NCBI GenBank assembly: GCA_965223815.1
Contig: OZ245019.1
Location: forward strand, 3,348,001-3,412,000
Source of the DNA: HKST-UBA178 sp965223815
GTDB taxonomy: Bacteria > Pseudomonadota > Gammaproteobacteria > Chromatiales > Chromatiaceae
DNA length: 64,000 nt
Direction of reading: 5' to 3'
This document shows, piece by piece, positions 51,930 through 61,613 of this stretch; the stretch's first letter is position 1, and each line of letters opens with the position of its first letter. The position numbers and the translations under genes are program-made. Under the pieces are notes generated by a model. The model had not been told where the DNA came from, did no database searches, and was given only the letters and a program-made list of their open reading frames with translations.

Positions 51930-53693
51930 TCAATCTTTGGTCAACAGATAGTCACCGACGATTACCGCATCCAGATTGGCCGTTGAGAATGTTTCGATGG
52001 CCTCATCGGGCGTGCACACAATCGGCTGCCCACGGACGTTGAATGAGGTGTTAAGGACCACGGGCAAATCACTCAACGACTCGAATGCCTTGATCAGCTG
52101 CCAGAATCGCGGATTGTTCGACTCGCTGACGGTCTGAACACGGGCGGAACCGTCGATGTGAGTTATTGCCGGCATGATCTCCCGATATTCCGAGCGCACC
52201 CGGGTAACGAACAGCATATGGGCGTAGGTATCCTCCTCCCCCGGGGCGATATCGAAGTATTTGGTGGCCGCTTCGGCGGTTACCGCGGGAGCAAAAGGAC
52301 GGAAGAGTTCCCGCTTTTTTATTAGTGCGTTGATTCGCTCCCGCATATCAGCAGGACGGGGATCGGCCAATATACTGCGGTTTCCCAGCGCTCGGGGACC
52401 GAACTCCATGCGCCCCTGAAACCAGCCGATGATTTGCCCGGCAACGAGCCGTTCCGCAACCGCGTCACAAAGCTCAGCTAGGGAATCATAGTGGGTAACT
52501 GAAAAATCACCCGCCTTGTCGACGGCCTTGGCAATCTGATCTTCGGTGAATTCGGGCCCCCACAGCGGCACGCTCATCCGGCGATTGCGGGATCCCGCAT
52601 CCCGTTTATGTTTGACATACAGAGCGGCGCCCAGTGCCGAGCCGTCATCCCCGGACGCCGGTTGCACAAACATATTCTTAAACATTCGACTGCGCCGCAG
52701 TACGCCGTTGGCCGAGCAATTTAGGGCCACACCACCGGCGGTACATAGATTCTGCTGCCCTGTCTCCTTTTTGAAATGACGCAGGGTGTGCAGCAGGGCG
52801 TTTTGCAGTGCTGTTTGCAACGCCGCCGCAATATCCATGTGGTGTTGTGTAATCTCACTCTCCGGTGATCTCGGCGGTCCAAACATTTCGGACAATATCC
52901 TCAGCGTCGCCGAATAAGTCTCTTTCTCCTCTTCTGTCTCATTGCGGAACAGCACCGAGATGGAGTGTGTCCCATCCTCCTTGAGGTTGACCAGCTCCAT
53001 CATTTTGTCCAGGTAGCGGCGGGGATTACCGTATGGCGCGAGCCCCATCACCTTATACTCGTCCATGTTGAAGATGAAACCCAGATACATGGTGAAAACA
53101 CTGTAGAGAATGCCCAGTGAGTGAATGGAGGGCACCTGCTTCAAAATCTCTATGTCATTACCTCGCCCCAGGGCGATAGTGGTGCTGTGGTGCTCCCCCA
53201 TCCCATCCGATACCAGGATGAGCGATTCGTCTAGACCGCTTACAAAGAAGGTACTGGCCGCATGGGCGAGATGATGAGGAACCTGGATGAACCTCTCCTG
53301 CCAATCAGTCTCCGCGAAGTGTTCATCGATACAGGCCAGCTGCGCCTCCCGGGAATAGACTTCCTTGAACTGCTGACTGGTGTACTCGCTCTCCTGGTAG
53401 GCTTCGGCGTAGGGTTGGTAATTGAATCCATGGGCGATGCAGTCGATGTCTTCAGGTTTTAACCCTGCAGTACGAAGGCAGTAATCGATGGCGCTTACCG
53501 GAAAAGACCCCGTGGTTTTTTCCCGGGTGAAGCGCTCTTCCGCCGCCGCAGCTTCGATTCCCCGGGGCGTAACCAGTGCCGCAGCCGCATCGAAACCCTG
53601 AGCAATTCGATAGCATACCGGTGAGAGATTGGGAAACCGGCGCTTCTTGAATGGAACACTGTTATTGAGACCACTAATTCCAACGACATTCAT
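51930..53693 (-). CDS. O-carbamoyltransferase, NodU/CmcH/TobZ family
   Basis: 587 residues, the usual length. It moves carbamoyl from carbamoyl phosphate, by way of ATP, to a hydroxyl group. Seen: N-terminal MNVVGISGLNNS and the metal-binding HHLAHAAS, then ILVSDGMGEHHSTTIALG, the MDEYKVMGLAPYG segment, and the C-terminal stretch GRMEFGPRALGNRSILADPR followed by LPVVLNTSFNVRGQPIVCTPDEAI. All are family hallmarks. GGAGAG precedes the ATG. It ends 50 nt before the sulfotransferase gene; the two and the three synthases form one likely operon. Its acceptor may be the Ser side-chain hydroxyl or a KR-made hydroxyl of the product. Confidence 0.92.
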   Translation of the reverse strand: MNVVGISGLNNSVPFKKRRFPNLSPVCYRIAQGFDAAAALVTPRGIEAAAAEERFTREKTTGSFPVSAIDYCLRTAGLKPEDIDCIAHGFNYQPYAEAYQESEYTSQQFKEVYSREAQLACIDEHFAETDWQERFIQVPHHLAHAASTFFVSGLDESLILVSDGMGEHHSTTIALGRGNDIEILKQVPSIHSLGILYSVFTMYLGFIFNMDEYKVMGLAPYGNPRRYLDKMMELVNLKEDGTHSISVLFRNETEEEKETYSATLRILSEMFGPPRSPESEITQHHMDIAAALQTALQNALLHTLRHFKKETGQQNLCTAGGVALNCSANGVLRRSRMFKNMFVQPASGDDGSALGAALYVKHKRDAGSRNRRMSVPLWGPEFTEDQIAKAVDKAGDFSVTHYDSLAELCDAVAERLVAGQIIGWFQGRMEFGPRALGNRSILADPRPADMRERINALIKKRELFRPFAPAVTAEAATKYFDIAPGEEDTYAHMLFVTRVRSEYREIMPAITHIDGSARVQTVSESNNPRFWQLIKAFESLSDLPVVLNTSFNVRGQPIVCTPDEAIETFSTANLDAVIVGDYLLTKD

Positions 53694-54283
53694 TTCTATT
53701 ATTTCTCTCCAGGGTTATGGAAAATCGAACGGTCACGAACGCCTACAGGCATAGCTGCCCGAGAGACATGCTCTTAGTTGCCAGATCATCTCAATCGCTC
53801 TGAATACAGAGTCTCAATTGAACCAGCAACACTAAATGATACTTGGGTGTTTTTCCAAAGCCGCTGTAGTGGACCCCAATCTTAAAAAACCGACCTACTA
53901 TATCTACTAGTTTCTCAGCCGCTTCTTCGCATCAGACAGGAGCGGTACAACCCTACTCACAACAAGGCATTCAAGATTCCAGCCTAAATGACCTCAACAA
54001 GCACGAATCGTACCTCCAGACATTTATTATTCTTAATCAGCATATTATTGATCAGGTGCCTGTGATTAACTTGCCGCCACTATAGCGATTGTAAATTAAG
54101 TTGACAAACATCCAGACACAGTACTTTTTCCCTCTCCCGATAGAATGGGAATTGGACTCCCCTCTAACCCCAAGAACTGGTCAATAACCATAAATATTAG
54201 GGGCATATGCCGAGGGCGTTCCGGGGTTTGTATGGCATGCATCAATGGCGCTGAGGCGGCAAGCATTTGATGCTGGCGGAAGG
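53694..54283. other. Intergenic region upstream of the biosynthetic operon
   Basis: About 590 nt with no convincing gene. It should contain the promoter of the carbamoyltransferase-to-NRPS operon. It is AT-rich in 54020-54060 and 54090-54120. I see no operator repeat or -35/-10 pair that I would defend. No regulator or transporter gene for the cluster is near. Confidence 0.45.
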
Positions 54284-54904
54284 CTAGCAAATCCCTCGGC
54301 GGCACAGGCAATAAACAAAGGATTGTGTTTTTCCGCCAGGGGTAAGGTGGGTTTCCCGCTGGTGTTCCAGTAACTCAAACGGCAAACCGAATTCCCTGTG
54401 TAACTCTTCCGGTCTATAGCGCATCACCGGAAGCCCGCTGCACTTCACGGGACCGTCCTCGGCAAATGTGGCAACTATGACCAAGCCGCCAGGTTTGACA
54501 GCGTGTAGCACCTTGGCCACATATGCCTGCCGCTCTTCGGCGGCGGTTAGAAAATGGAAGACCGCCCTGTCGTGCCAGACATCGTAAGCGGCTCCCGGTA
54601 ACTCGGCGTCGATGACGCTGCTCTCAATCCATCTGATACCTACTGCTCGCTTCCCCAGTCGTGTCTGCGCTGCGCGCAATGCGGTTCCGGCAATATCGAG
54701 AATAGTGATATCCCGGTACCGACTCGCCAACAAATCGTCGACCAACCTAGAAGTGCCGCCGCCTACGTCGATAACCGAAATCGAGGACGGCGATCCCGCC
54801 TCCCCAATTAACTTCATGGACAACTCGGCATGGACCTGATACCAGCTGAGCTCATTCTCACTCTTGGTCGAGTAGACTTGTTCCCAGTGAGCTTTCGAAT
54901 GCAT
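54284..54904 (-). CDS. Class I SAM-dependent methyltransferase
   Basis: 206 residues. SAM-binding motif I is VIDVGGGTSRLVDDLL near residue 45, followed by the acidic end of the second strand (DITILDIAGTAL) and motif IV region YDVWHDRAVFHFL. The N-terminus HWEQVYSTKSENELSWYQ is typical of a small methyltransferase subfamily with unknown substrates. It is on the same strand as the cluster and 590 nt upstream of it, so a role in product tailoring is possible but unproven. Confidence 0.82.
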   Translation of the reverse strand: MHSKAHWEQVYSTKSENELSWYQVHAELSMKLIGEAGSPSSISVIDVGGGTSRLVDDLLASRYRDITILDIAGTALRAAQTRLGKRAVGIRWIESSVIDAELPGAAYDVWHDRAVFHFLTAAEERQAYVAKVLHAVKPGGLVIVATFAEDGPVKCSGLPVMRYRPEELHREFGLPFELLEHQRETHLTPGGKTQSFVYCLCRRGIC

Positions 54905-55102
54905 AACACTCCGGCCTATCCAACACGGCGAAACAAAACACTCTACTCAAGTATAATAATTGCACGGAAAGCCACAGATTGCATCGAGCCGCGATCCGAA
55001 ACCCGCGATGTTTTTTTCGTTCGCTGGAAATCTTCAAGTAGGCCTTGATCAGCGCTTGAGTTTCCTCACGACCGCCACTGCTTTCGGCGATGCCCTTGAG
55101 AT

Positions 55103-58100
55103 CTAATTACTCGGCAAATAGCCAACCAATCCCCGATATATGACCTTGGCCCAACCGTCAGCCTCATGCAGAATTGTCGCATCGTGCTCGGGCTCCACCA
55201 CTGCGATCACAGGTGCATCTTTGGAACCCGCAGCACGAATGGCTTGCCCTTCGAAGCTCGGCGCCGCTGTCATCGGTATCCCAGCCTTGCGGCCACCCGT
55301 TTTGAGGGCTGCCGCCAACTGCGTGGAGTCGCCGATTTCCCGGGTAAGCGTATCCTGATCCCGCGCCTCGACATACTCCAGAATTTTCGAACCGGAGGTT
55401 GCTTCGGGGACATGTCGGCTATATGCCAGCGTATTGGTATCGAGCGTCAGCTCAATATGCGGATCGTCACCACCGGTTCGCGAACCGTTGAGGATTTCCC
55501 AACGCGCAAATTCTCCTGCCTGCGCATCGAGGGATACCCGTACCCCGGTGTTGTATATGCGGTAGGCACCGCCCTGCCCCGCGCCTCTACCACCGAGATC
55601 GGCTGGAGAGATATCGATCTGTTCCGCCGCGCTTGCAGTGCGCACATCGAGCACCCGTTCCGATAGCGGCGCCGGAGCGGACTCGATGCGGCAGTTGAAG
55701 AGCAGTGTCTTGAGCACCGGTTTTTCCTCCTCCGCCAGGGCCGGACTGAAGCTGAGCTGCAAGGTTAAGTCCGACCATGCTGGGGGTGCCGCCAGCTTTA
55801 ACTTGATACTGTTATCATCCGATTCCAGGAGGGCATTGAGAAGATCGAGGGAAGAAAGCGAAGGCTCGCTTTGTTCGACTTTACGGTTGCTGAAATGGTA
55901 GGTCCAGGACCAGACCCGCGGTGCGTCGCTGCGGACTGCGAATAAATTCGCACCACTGCGCACCGTTCCGTCGCCACCAGTTCGTAGTGTGATGATGGCG
56001 TTTCCCGATGGAGGCATCGCTGGTCCCTCGGGATCGAATTCGAACTTTGTGCAGGAGAAGCCGATCGCCTTGGCGCCCTGCTGGTTCGGAAGAATCAACC
56101 CATAGTTCAACGGATTCACCGTTAAGCGTTTTCCCCGCTGCAGTCGATCGAGTTGTTCCGGGGTCTGTTGATCGGTAAACCCGAACTCCAGGGCAACCTG
56201 TTTCATATCGGCGAAGCGATAGTCGTCCTGTAAACTGCGATTGATCCTACGTTTGTTCTCGTCGAACAGCGGAGCCACAACCTCTGCATGGGCAAGGATG
56301 GTACTGGCATCGAACCCCTCGCCCGGTTTCAGCAGCTCGTGAATCTTGTCGAAGACTTGGTCCAGACCCCAATCAACGGCAAGCGGCTTGAACACTGTGG
56401 TTTCGTAGGATTTCACGAGAAGGTACAAGGTTCTCTGCAGCGAGAGCCTGGCCGCCTGCCCCATGCGGGCCACCATCTGATTGGCCTCGGGACTCAGTTT
56501 GCCCAGGGCCTGATTCCTCTCCCGCTGGAAGGTGACAACCGTATCGGCGTTATTTGCGAGCCGTGCATACCCATCGCCGATGGCCTGTAGCACTTGGCTC
56601 AGTTGGTGAAAGATCCGGCCCTTGTCTTTATTGAGAGAACGTATTCTGGCGACCAGCGCATGCCAAGCCGGATCAGCAGCGGCGAGTTTCGCCAGCTCGA
56701 TCTCGATCTCGCTTTCGGATACCTGCAGAGCCCCTATCGCCTCACCCGCCAGGGACAACGCCGGGCCCAAGCCATCGCCGACCGCAGCCCAGGCGCTGGA
56801 CTCATCCTGGGCGCTCTCCTCGTCCTCGCCCGCCTTAGCCTTTTTGGCTTTGCCCCGGACGCTTGTTGCCTTGTTGGCGGCCTCCCTCGCCTTGGAGATG
56901 GTGTCCCCCATCTTGGACAGGGTGTCTGGGGCTCCCTCATCATCGATATCGGCGACAATACCGGCGAGTGAGCCGACCGTACCCAATACTGGCTGCCCCA
57001 CAGGCACCACCTGACAAATCGCGCCTGCCATCTTGATCCCAGCCTTGATCAAGGCCTTCTTGTTTATATCGTCCGCCGCTTGGTTGTAAAGCCGGGTCCG
57101 GAGCAGACCCAGATCGTTACCCAATCCGGCAAGCCGGGATTCGAGGGAGGTCAGCTCCTGATCCAGGGAGGTCATCCTGCGCTCCGCCTTGACCAACTCA
57201 TCGGCAACCCGTTGGGTGTCCTTATTGGTTTCCTCGATGGCGCTGCCGAGGGCATTGGCAGCACTTTGTGTGGCGTTGGCCTTTTCCTGCACCCAAGCCG
57301 TCAACAACAGGGTTCGTACCGCATCCTTGGTATCCAGGTCGTAAAGTCTTAGGGTCGCTTGCAGCGACAGCAACGGCATATAGCCGGCGGGATTTCCAAA
57401 GTAATCCAGCTGCAGATGCAGCCGGTGGCGCATGGTGGCGATTTCGGATTGAGCAGCGTTCCAACGGGCTGCCTCGGTGGTGCTCCAGACTGCATTGTCG
57501 CCGAGTGCGAGTGGCATGGGCTGCGCCAGGGCGTCGGCATAGGGTAATAGTAGTGCCCCGATTTCCTCTCTCGCCCCGGCAAGCAGAGCGTCCCGCGCAT
57601 ACCGCAGTACCGACTCCAGCTGCAGCGGATCGATCCAGGCATTGGCGCATTCTATGACAGTGGGCGCCGGTGAGGAGCCGGCTCCTTCCGCGGCGGGTTT
57701 GCTGGAGTAGCTTTTTCCGGCGTGGGTCTCGCGCTTTTCCAGCAAGGTGTTGTCACCACCGGCAGTGCTGCTTGCCAAGTCGAAACGAATCGTCAAGTCA
57801 TAGTGGGTTGCCGGCGAGGGAGTGCCGGCCCTGCCGCCGGTCACATCGGGGGCCTGGGCACCCGCCTCCCCGGCAGTGTTGTCCACAAACTCCGGCACCG
57901 ATTCCAAATTCGATGTCACCCCGGCGCCATCCCCCCCTGAACCGGGTACGCCCGGTGGCAGTGCGTCCTCGCCACTGGTGGGCCAGGCGTTTACTCCCCG
58001 CTGTCCGCTCTCCAACACTACAATCCAGTGCCAGTGGTATTTGGCAAATACACAGGGTGACGCATAACGGGCGCTGAAGGTGTTCCACTGTACCTGCCAG

Positions 58101-58729
58101 GGAGCCCAGGGTTTGTGCTCGCCATGTCTGTAAGAGGCCGAGATGGAGGCCATATTGGTACCATTTTCCCCATTCCTGCCGATACCAGCCGCCTGGCCCC
58201 CACCGCCCCGCCCGACAAAGCGGGTAACAGTCTCCCCGTCCGCTGTATCGATAGTGCCGATAAACAGCTCGAAGCTCCCGGCATTGCGACCCTTGGCGCC
58301 GTTGGCGCCCCCTTTCTTCTTTTTTAGATCGAAGTCGGCCGCCCTCTCCATTGCCCAGTCTAGGGGGGTGGTATTGATACTGCCCCCCTCGCGAAATAGG
58401 ACGCGGCGGGCATGTATCTTGATATTGCACTCCGGTAACGAAAGTTCGCCGCGGATTTCCAGCGTATCGCAAGCGATGCGCAAAGCCTTGGTGGCCACAT
58501 CCGGGTTGGCGGCATCGAGCTTCTGATCACGGGGTACATGGAAGGCGGTATGCAGCCCGTTGGAGTGGCCTGCCTCGAAAAGGAGGTGGACGCCGGAAAG
58601 CAGATGCGTCTCGACGCCGTCCGCTCCGGTATACACCGACCGGTGTTGATAGAGGCTGTTGCTTGCCGAGGGCACATCGGCATAACTTGATATCACTTCA
58701 CGAAACGCCGGCGCCGAATCCCCCTGCAT
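55103..58729 (-). CDS. Large protein with coiled-coil/hydrophobic hairpin centre and C-terminal SH3-like end, unknown
   Basis: 1208 residues, no signal peptide. Residues 90-330 are beta/Gly-rich (RVLFREGGSINTTPLDWAME, GRGGGGQAAGIGRNGENGT, a collagen-like NGAKGRNAG). Residues 480-560 are an amphipathic coiled coil (DELVKAERRMTSLDQELTSL), 562-595 a strongly hydrophobic stretch (IKMAGAICQVVPVGQPVLGTV), and 640-745 further long helices. Coiled coils flanking a hydrophobic hairpin are the layout of alpha-pore-forming toxins of the ClyA/Nhe/MakA kind. The C-terminal third is beta-rich, ending in an SH3b-like segment (AVVEPEHDATILHEADGWAK). I do not recognise the family; the toxin idea is inference only. 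Stands alone on its strand. Confidence 0.6.
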   Translation of the reverse strand: MQGDSAPAFREVISSYADVPSASNSLYQHRSVYTGADGVETHLLSGVHLLFEAGHSNGLHTAFHVPRDQKLDAANPDVATKALRIACDTLEIRGELSLPECNIKIHARRVLFREGGSINTTPLDWAMERAADFDLKKKKGGANGAKGRNAGSFELFIGTIDTADGETVTRFVGRGGGGQAAGIGRNGENGTNMASISASYRHGEHKPWAPWQVQWNTFSARYASPCVFAKYHWHWIVVLESGQRGVNAWPTSGEDALPPGVPGSGGDGAGVTSNLESVPEFVDNTAGEAGAQAPDVTGGRAGTPSPATHYDLTIRFDLASSTAGGDNTLLEKRETHAGKSYSSKPAAEGAGSSPAPTVIECANAWIDPLQLESVLRYARDALLAGAREEIGALLLPYADALAQPMPLALGDNAVWSTTEAARWNAAQSEIATMRHRLHLQLDYFGNPAGYMPLLSLQATLRLYDLDTKDAVRTLLLTAWVQEKANATQSAANALGSAIEETNKDTQRVADELVKAERRMTSLDQELTSLESRLAGLGNDLGLLRTRLYNQAADDINKKALIKAGIKMAGAICQVVPVGQPVLGTVGSLAGIVADIDDEGAPDTLSKMGDTISKAREAANKATSVRGKAKKAKAGEDEESAQDESSAWAAVGDGLGPALSLAGEAIGALQVSESEIEIELAKLAAADPAWHALVARIRSLNKDKGRIFHQLSQVLQAIGDGYARLANNADTVVTFQRERNQALGKLSPEANQMVARMGQAARLSLQRTLYLLVKSYETTVFKPLAVDWGLDQVFDKIHELLKPGEGFDASTILAHAEVVAPLFDENKRRINRSLQDDYRFADMKQVALEFGFTDQQTPEQLDRLQRGKRLTVNPLNYGLILPNQQGAKAIGFSCTKFEFDPEGPAMPPSGNAIITLRTGGDGTVRSGANLFAVRSDAPRVWSWTYHFSNRKVEQSEPSLSSLDLLNALLESDDNSIKLKLAAPPAWSDLTLQLSFSPALAEEEKPVLKTLLFNCRIESAPAPLSERVLDVRTASAAEQIDISPADLGGRGAGQGGAYRIYNTGVRVSLDAQAGEFARWEILNGSRTGGDDPHIELTLDTNTLAYSRHVPEATSGSKILEYVEARDQDTLTREIGDSTQLAAALKTGGRKAGIPMTAAPSFEGQAIRAAGSKDAPVIAVVEPEHDATILHEADGWAKVIYRGLVGYLPSN

Positions 58730-59576
58730 AACACTCCCCAGTTAAAACACGAATTCAGGAAGGTATAGACGCCAGAGAGCCCAATTGTCAACTTTGCGTT
58801 AAAAACCCGATCCAAACCTTTCTTTTGCTGATGTTTTCCCCTGAGCTAATCCACTTCCCACGACCGCCCAAAGAACACTGCCAAGAGCAACCTTAATGAA
58901 TCGCTCAGAACGGTAACGCGTTGTTCAACGCAAGACATTGTTTTAAGTGCCGCGTCTATATTTCACAAACTTCCAACTACTCACAAGACCGATAAAATAG
59001 TTTAAATAAATCTTATAACTAATTATTATTTATTTATTAATAGACGACTATTTAACGTTTCTGCACGGTGTATCCAGCACCTCCTCTCGAGAAACGACAT
59101 TAACCGGTTCAAAAGAAGACAGGCGATGAGAAAGACCGCTCACACCCCAGCCACTCTTTCCGCCGCTCTGTTTTCAGTACCCGCTTTGCCGACTTCTATG
59201 ACGACAGCGACATCCTCACCGGCAATGGTTAAGTGGTGGCAACATCGGGAGACACCCAGGTAATGCTCGAGCCCGGGCCCAATGGAACGGAAACCGGTGG
59301 GTTGTCCAAGCTGGATGAAATCCGGCGCAATGGCAGACAGCGATGCTCAATCCTACACGGTTCCGTTGCCAGAAAATTAACACCCGTGGTTCTCCCCTCG
59401 AACACGAGGGACTGGCTTGCAGCTGATGGAGATAAAAACTAGATTCAAGCATCGAACAGGTGATCTCTACCAGTTGCGCCAGAAGATGCTGGAGCGCAGC
59501 CCGAGGCCAGCAAGCCTGACTTCCTGGTACGCTTGTGCATCAATGAGGATGGAACGCTCAATCCTGGGATTAATCA
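58730..59576. other. Long intergenic region with AT-rich part and possible decayed coding sequence
   Basis: About 847 nt. 58990-59060 is very AT-rich (TTTATTTATTAATAG near 59030) and probably carries a promoter. From 59126 a 45-codon frame begins with a signal-peptide-like MRKTAHTPATLSAALFSV and then stops; other frames between 59180 and 59570 give protein-like fragments (FADFYDDSDILTGNG, then EASKPDFLVRLCINEDGTL) separated by stops and frame changes. This looks like a frameshifted remnant, but I cannot name its parent. Confidence 0.35.
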
Positions 59577-60395
59577 ATGGCCGGTGTTTTTATCAGCTAT
59601 CGAAGGGACGACAGTCAAGGCTTCGCCGGGCGGCTGGCGGATGATCTAACCGAAATTCTGGGTGCCGAACGGGTTTTTCGCGATGTTGAAATCCCGGTGG
59701 GCCAGGACTTTACGGTTGTGTTGAACCGCGCGGTTGCCGCTAGCGATGTGTTGCTGGTCGTCATTGGGCGAAACTGGCACGCACCCCTGGAACCCCAAGG
59801 AAAATCCCGTCTGTTTGCTCCTGCCGATTGGGTAAGAGCCGAGATCGAGGCCGCCTTTGATCTTGGGATCCCCGTCGTCCCGATATTGGTTGGAGGCGCC
59901 CGAATGTGCGCTGCTCCCGACCTGCCGGATTCCATCTCTCGGCTGGCAAAGATTCAGGCTTTTGTCATGAGCGATCGAAATTGGGATGGGGAGATTATGA
60001 CCCTGGTGGATCTGTTATACGAAATGGTGCCCTCACTGGAATCGCCCAGCAGGCGGGACGCAGACACGGTTACACCGGCACAAGTGTTAAGAGAATTGGG
60101 ACACAGGTTATTCGACGAAATTGGCAAACAGCGCAACAGAAACACCCCTCAGAGTCCCCCAGTACATATCCCGCGAGCAGGATCACTGCCGTGGTTCCGC
60201 GGGCTGCTCAGAAAGGCACTGACGTTAGTGGCTGTGGTTGCTGTCATCTATATCGGTCTGCTGCTCTTCGGTGATAAGGAATTACTGCTACTCCTGGACA
60301 GGTTTGAGGCCCGCCTTGAAATAGGTTGGGAAAGATTACTCAGTTACATCGAATCTGTTGCCAACAATCAGGACATCCCTGGACCAAATCACTAA
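59577..60395 (+). CDS. TIR-domain protein with C-terminal membrane helix
   Basis: 272 residues. Residues 1-155 are a TIR domain of the bacterial TIR_2 type: AGVFISYRRDDSQGFAGRLA, the loop GAERVFRDVEIPVGQDF, and DWVRAEIEAAFDLGIPVVPIL, where the Glu after Trp-Val-Arg-Ala is the residue expected for NAD hydrolysis. A linker follows, then a membrane helix near residue 225 (ALTLVAVVAVIYIGLLLF) and a short end (LLLLLDRFEARLEIGWERLL). Bacterial TIR proteins are often NADases in defence; standing alone with an anchor, this one could also be a signalling protein. It starts where TIR proteins usually do. Confidence 0.85.
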   Translation: MAGVFISYRRDDSQGFAGRLADDLTEILGAERVFRDVEIPVGQDFTVVLNRAVAASDVLLVVIGRNWHAPLEPQGKSRLFAPADWVRAEIEAAFDLGIPVVPILVGGARMCAAPDLPDSISRLAKIQAFVMSDRNWDGEIMTLVDLLYEMVPSLESPSRRDADTVTPAQVLRELGHRLFDEIGKQRNRNTPQSPPVHIPRAGSLPWFRGLLRKALTLVAVVAVIYIGLLLFGDKELLLLLDRFEARLEIGWERLLSYIESVANNQDIPGPNH

Positions 60396-60486
60396 TTGCA
60401 GCGCCTCTTCCCTCAAGCAGTTCTGAACTATGCACCCCCTATCCTGTCTTAGAAATTTAACGACAGTAAAACCGGATCCAAAGAAA

Positions 60487-61059
60487 ATGATTGATCGACG
60501 GAGGCTGTTGACAGGCACTTTGGTGAGTGCCGCCGCACTGACTCTACCTAAACCGCTTCTTTCCATTGCAGCAGCTTCCCGTTACGGCATCGTGGGTCGC
60601 ACTGCGCCGGAACTCGATATTGGATACTGGATAGACAAAGAGGGTATGCCCACCTCCTTCAAGGTGTCCGATCACCAGGGAAAATGGGTGTTTCTCAAAT
60701 GCTTCCAGAGCTGGTGTCCCGGATGCCGTTCCCATGGACTGCCCACTTTGAAAAAAATGTCGGATGCCCTCCGGGGAAACCCCAATATTGTGTTTGCCTG
60801 TATACAAACCGTGTTCGAGGGCTACTCAATCAACACCAGAGAAAAGGTCAGGGAAACGCAGTTGGAGTACGACCTGCACCTCCCCATGGGGCATGATCCG
60901 GGGAGCGAGGGGAGACGCCCGGCCACCATGGTCAACTACCGCACCGGGGGTACCCCCTGGATGATACTGATCAATCCAGAGCGAAAAGTCGTCTATAACG
61001 ATTTCTCCATCAACGCAGACAAGGCAATTGAGTTTTTGATTGAGGAGACGGCATCCTAG
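60487..61059 (+). CDS. Tat-exported TlpA-like thioredoxin-fold protein
   Basis: 190 residues from the ATG at 60487. The N-terminus MIDRRRLLTGTLVSAAALTL is a twin-arginine signal. The fold reads APELDIGYWIDKEG, KWVFLKCFQSWCPGCRSHGL with a C-P-G-C redox pair, and the cis-Pro region YRTGGTPWMILINPERKVV. It would act in the periplasm in thiol exchange or peroxide handling. A longer frame from 60430 would place the RR motif too far in. It follows the TIR gene by 91 nt; a shared function is not evident. Confidence 0.83.
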   Translation: MIDRRRLLTGTLVSAAALTLPKPLLSIAAASRYGIVGRTAPELDIGYWIDKEGMPTSFKVSDHQGKWVFLKCFQSWCPGCRSHGLPTLKKMSDALRGNPNIVFACIQTVFEGYSINTREKVRETQLEYDLHLPMGHDPGSEGRRPATMVNYRTGGTPWMILINPERKVVYNDFSINADKAIEFLIEETAS

Positions 61060-61140
61060 TCACTGCAAAAACTAGATTGCGAACCATTGGATTTAGGTCG
61101 TTTCGCAAAGTCCCCATGATAGTGTTCAAGGTTTGCTCTG

Positions 61141-61338
61141 TTAGCCCTGGTTGGCGAACCGCAACAGGGCAGGCCCACTGACCTGCAATTCGGCAGTTTT
61201 CGGTGCTTCGGGAACCATATCCCGACGCTCACCACCCTGCTTGCGGCTGCACAGCCATAGTCGGGAAATCTTCGGGTCGGTCTCATTGGCGTTAACCTGC
61301 TGCTGCGGATACTGGTACCGCCAACGCGCTACCGACAT
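61141..61338 (-). CDS. Possible small protein of 65 residues, unknown
   Basis: An open frame from ATG reading VARWRYQYPQQQVNANETD, then RLWLCSRKQGGERRDM and ending LQVSGPALLRFANQG. Composition looks protein-like with a GC-leaning third position. No good ribosome site precedes the ATG, and an overlapping frame just upstream also looks protein-like, which hints at a frameshifted remnant. It is the only gene candidate in the 550-nt gap between 61060 and 61613. Confidence 0.3.
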   Translation of the reverse strand: MSVARWRYQYPQQQVNANETDPKISRLWLCSRKQGGERRDMVPEAPKTAELQVSGPALLRFANQG

Positions 61339-61517
61339 CCGAAATCAACAGAGCCTCTGTGTTTTCCAGGCAAGCCTCCTAGGTGAGTGACCGGGACGGT
61401 CAGCGGCGATACTTTTGTATTAACACTTATAGTGATAGCCCAAATACCCAGCTTATGAACCGGAAATGGCGGGGCTTTGGCCTAGGCCGTCAAGACGAAG
61501 ATAACGTGCATTAACAC

Positions 61518-61545
61518 TTGCCCTTGGATGCCGCTACACTATGTT
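61518..61545 (+). promoter_or_regulatory. Candidate promoter of the GGGN-repeat gene
   Basis: TTGCCC (61518-61523), a 16-nt spacer and TATGTT (61540-61545), about 70 nt before the start codon. An overlapping TTGGAT/TATGAT pair is an alternative. Confidence 0.35.
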
Positions 61546-61613
61546 ATGATCATCGCATAACCCTCTGTTATTTTTAGTATTTATTTTCTTATTGTTTGTT
61601 CCGGAGATTACCA

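Noticed and set aside
53870..53900. Possible insertion-sequence end in the region before the operon
   Set aside because: The GTGGACCCC stretch recalls some IS ends, but no matching inverted repeat, target duplication or transposase frame is present.
54096..54311. 71-codon minus-strand frame after the methyltransferase gene
   Set aside because: No supporting motif or ribosome site; overlaps the methyltransferase end in another frame.
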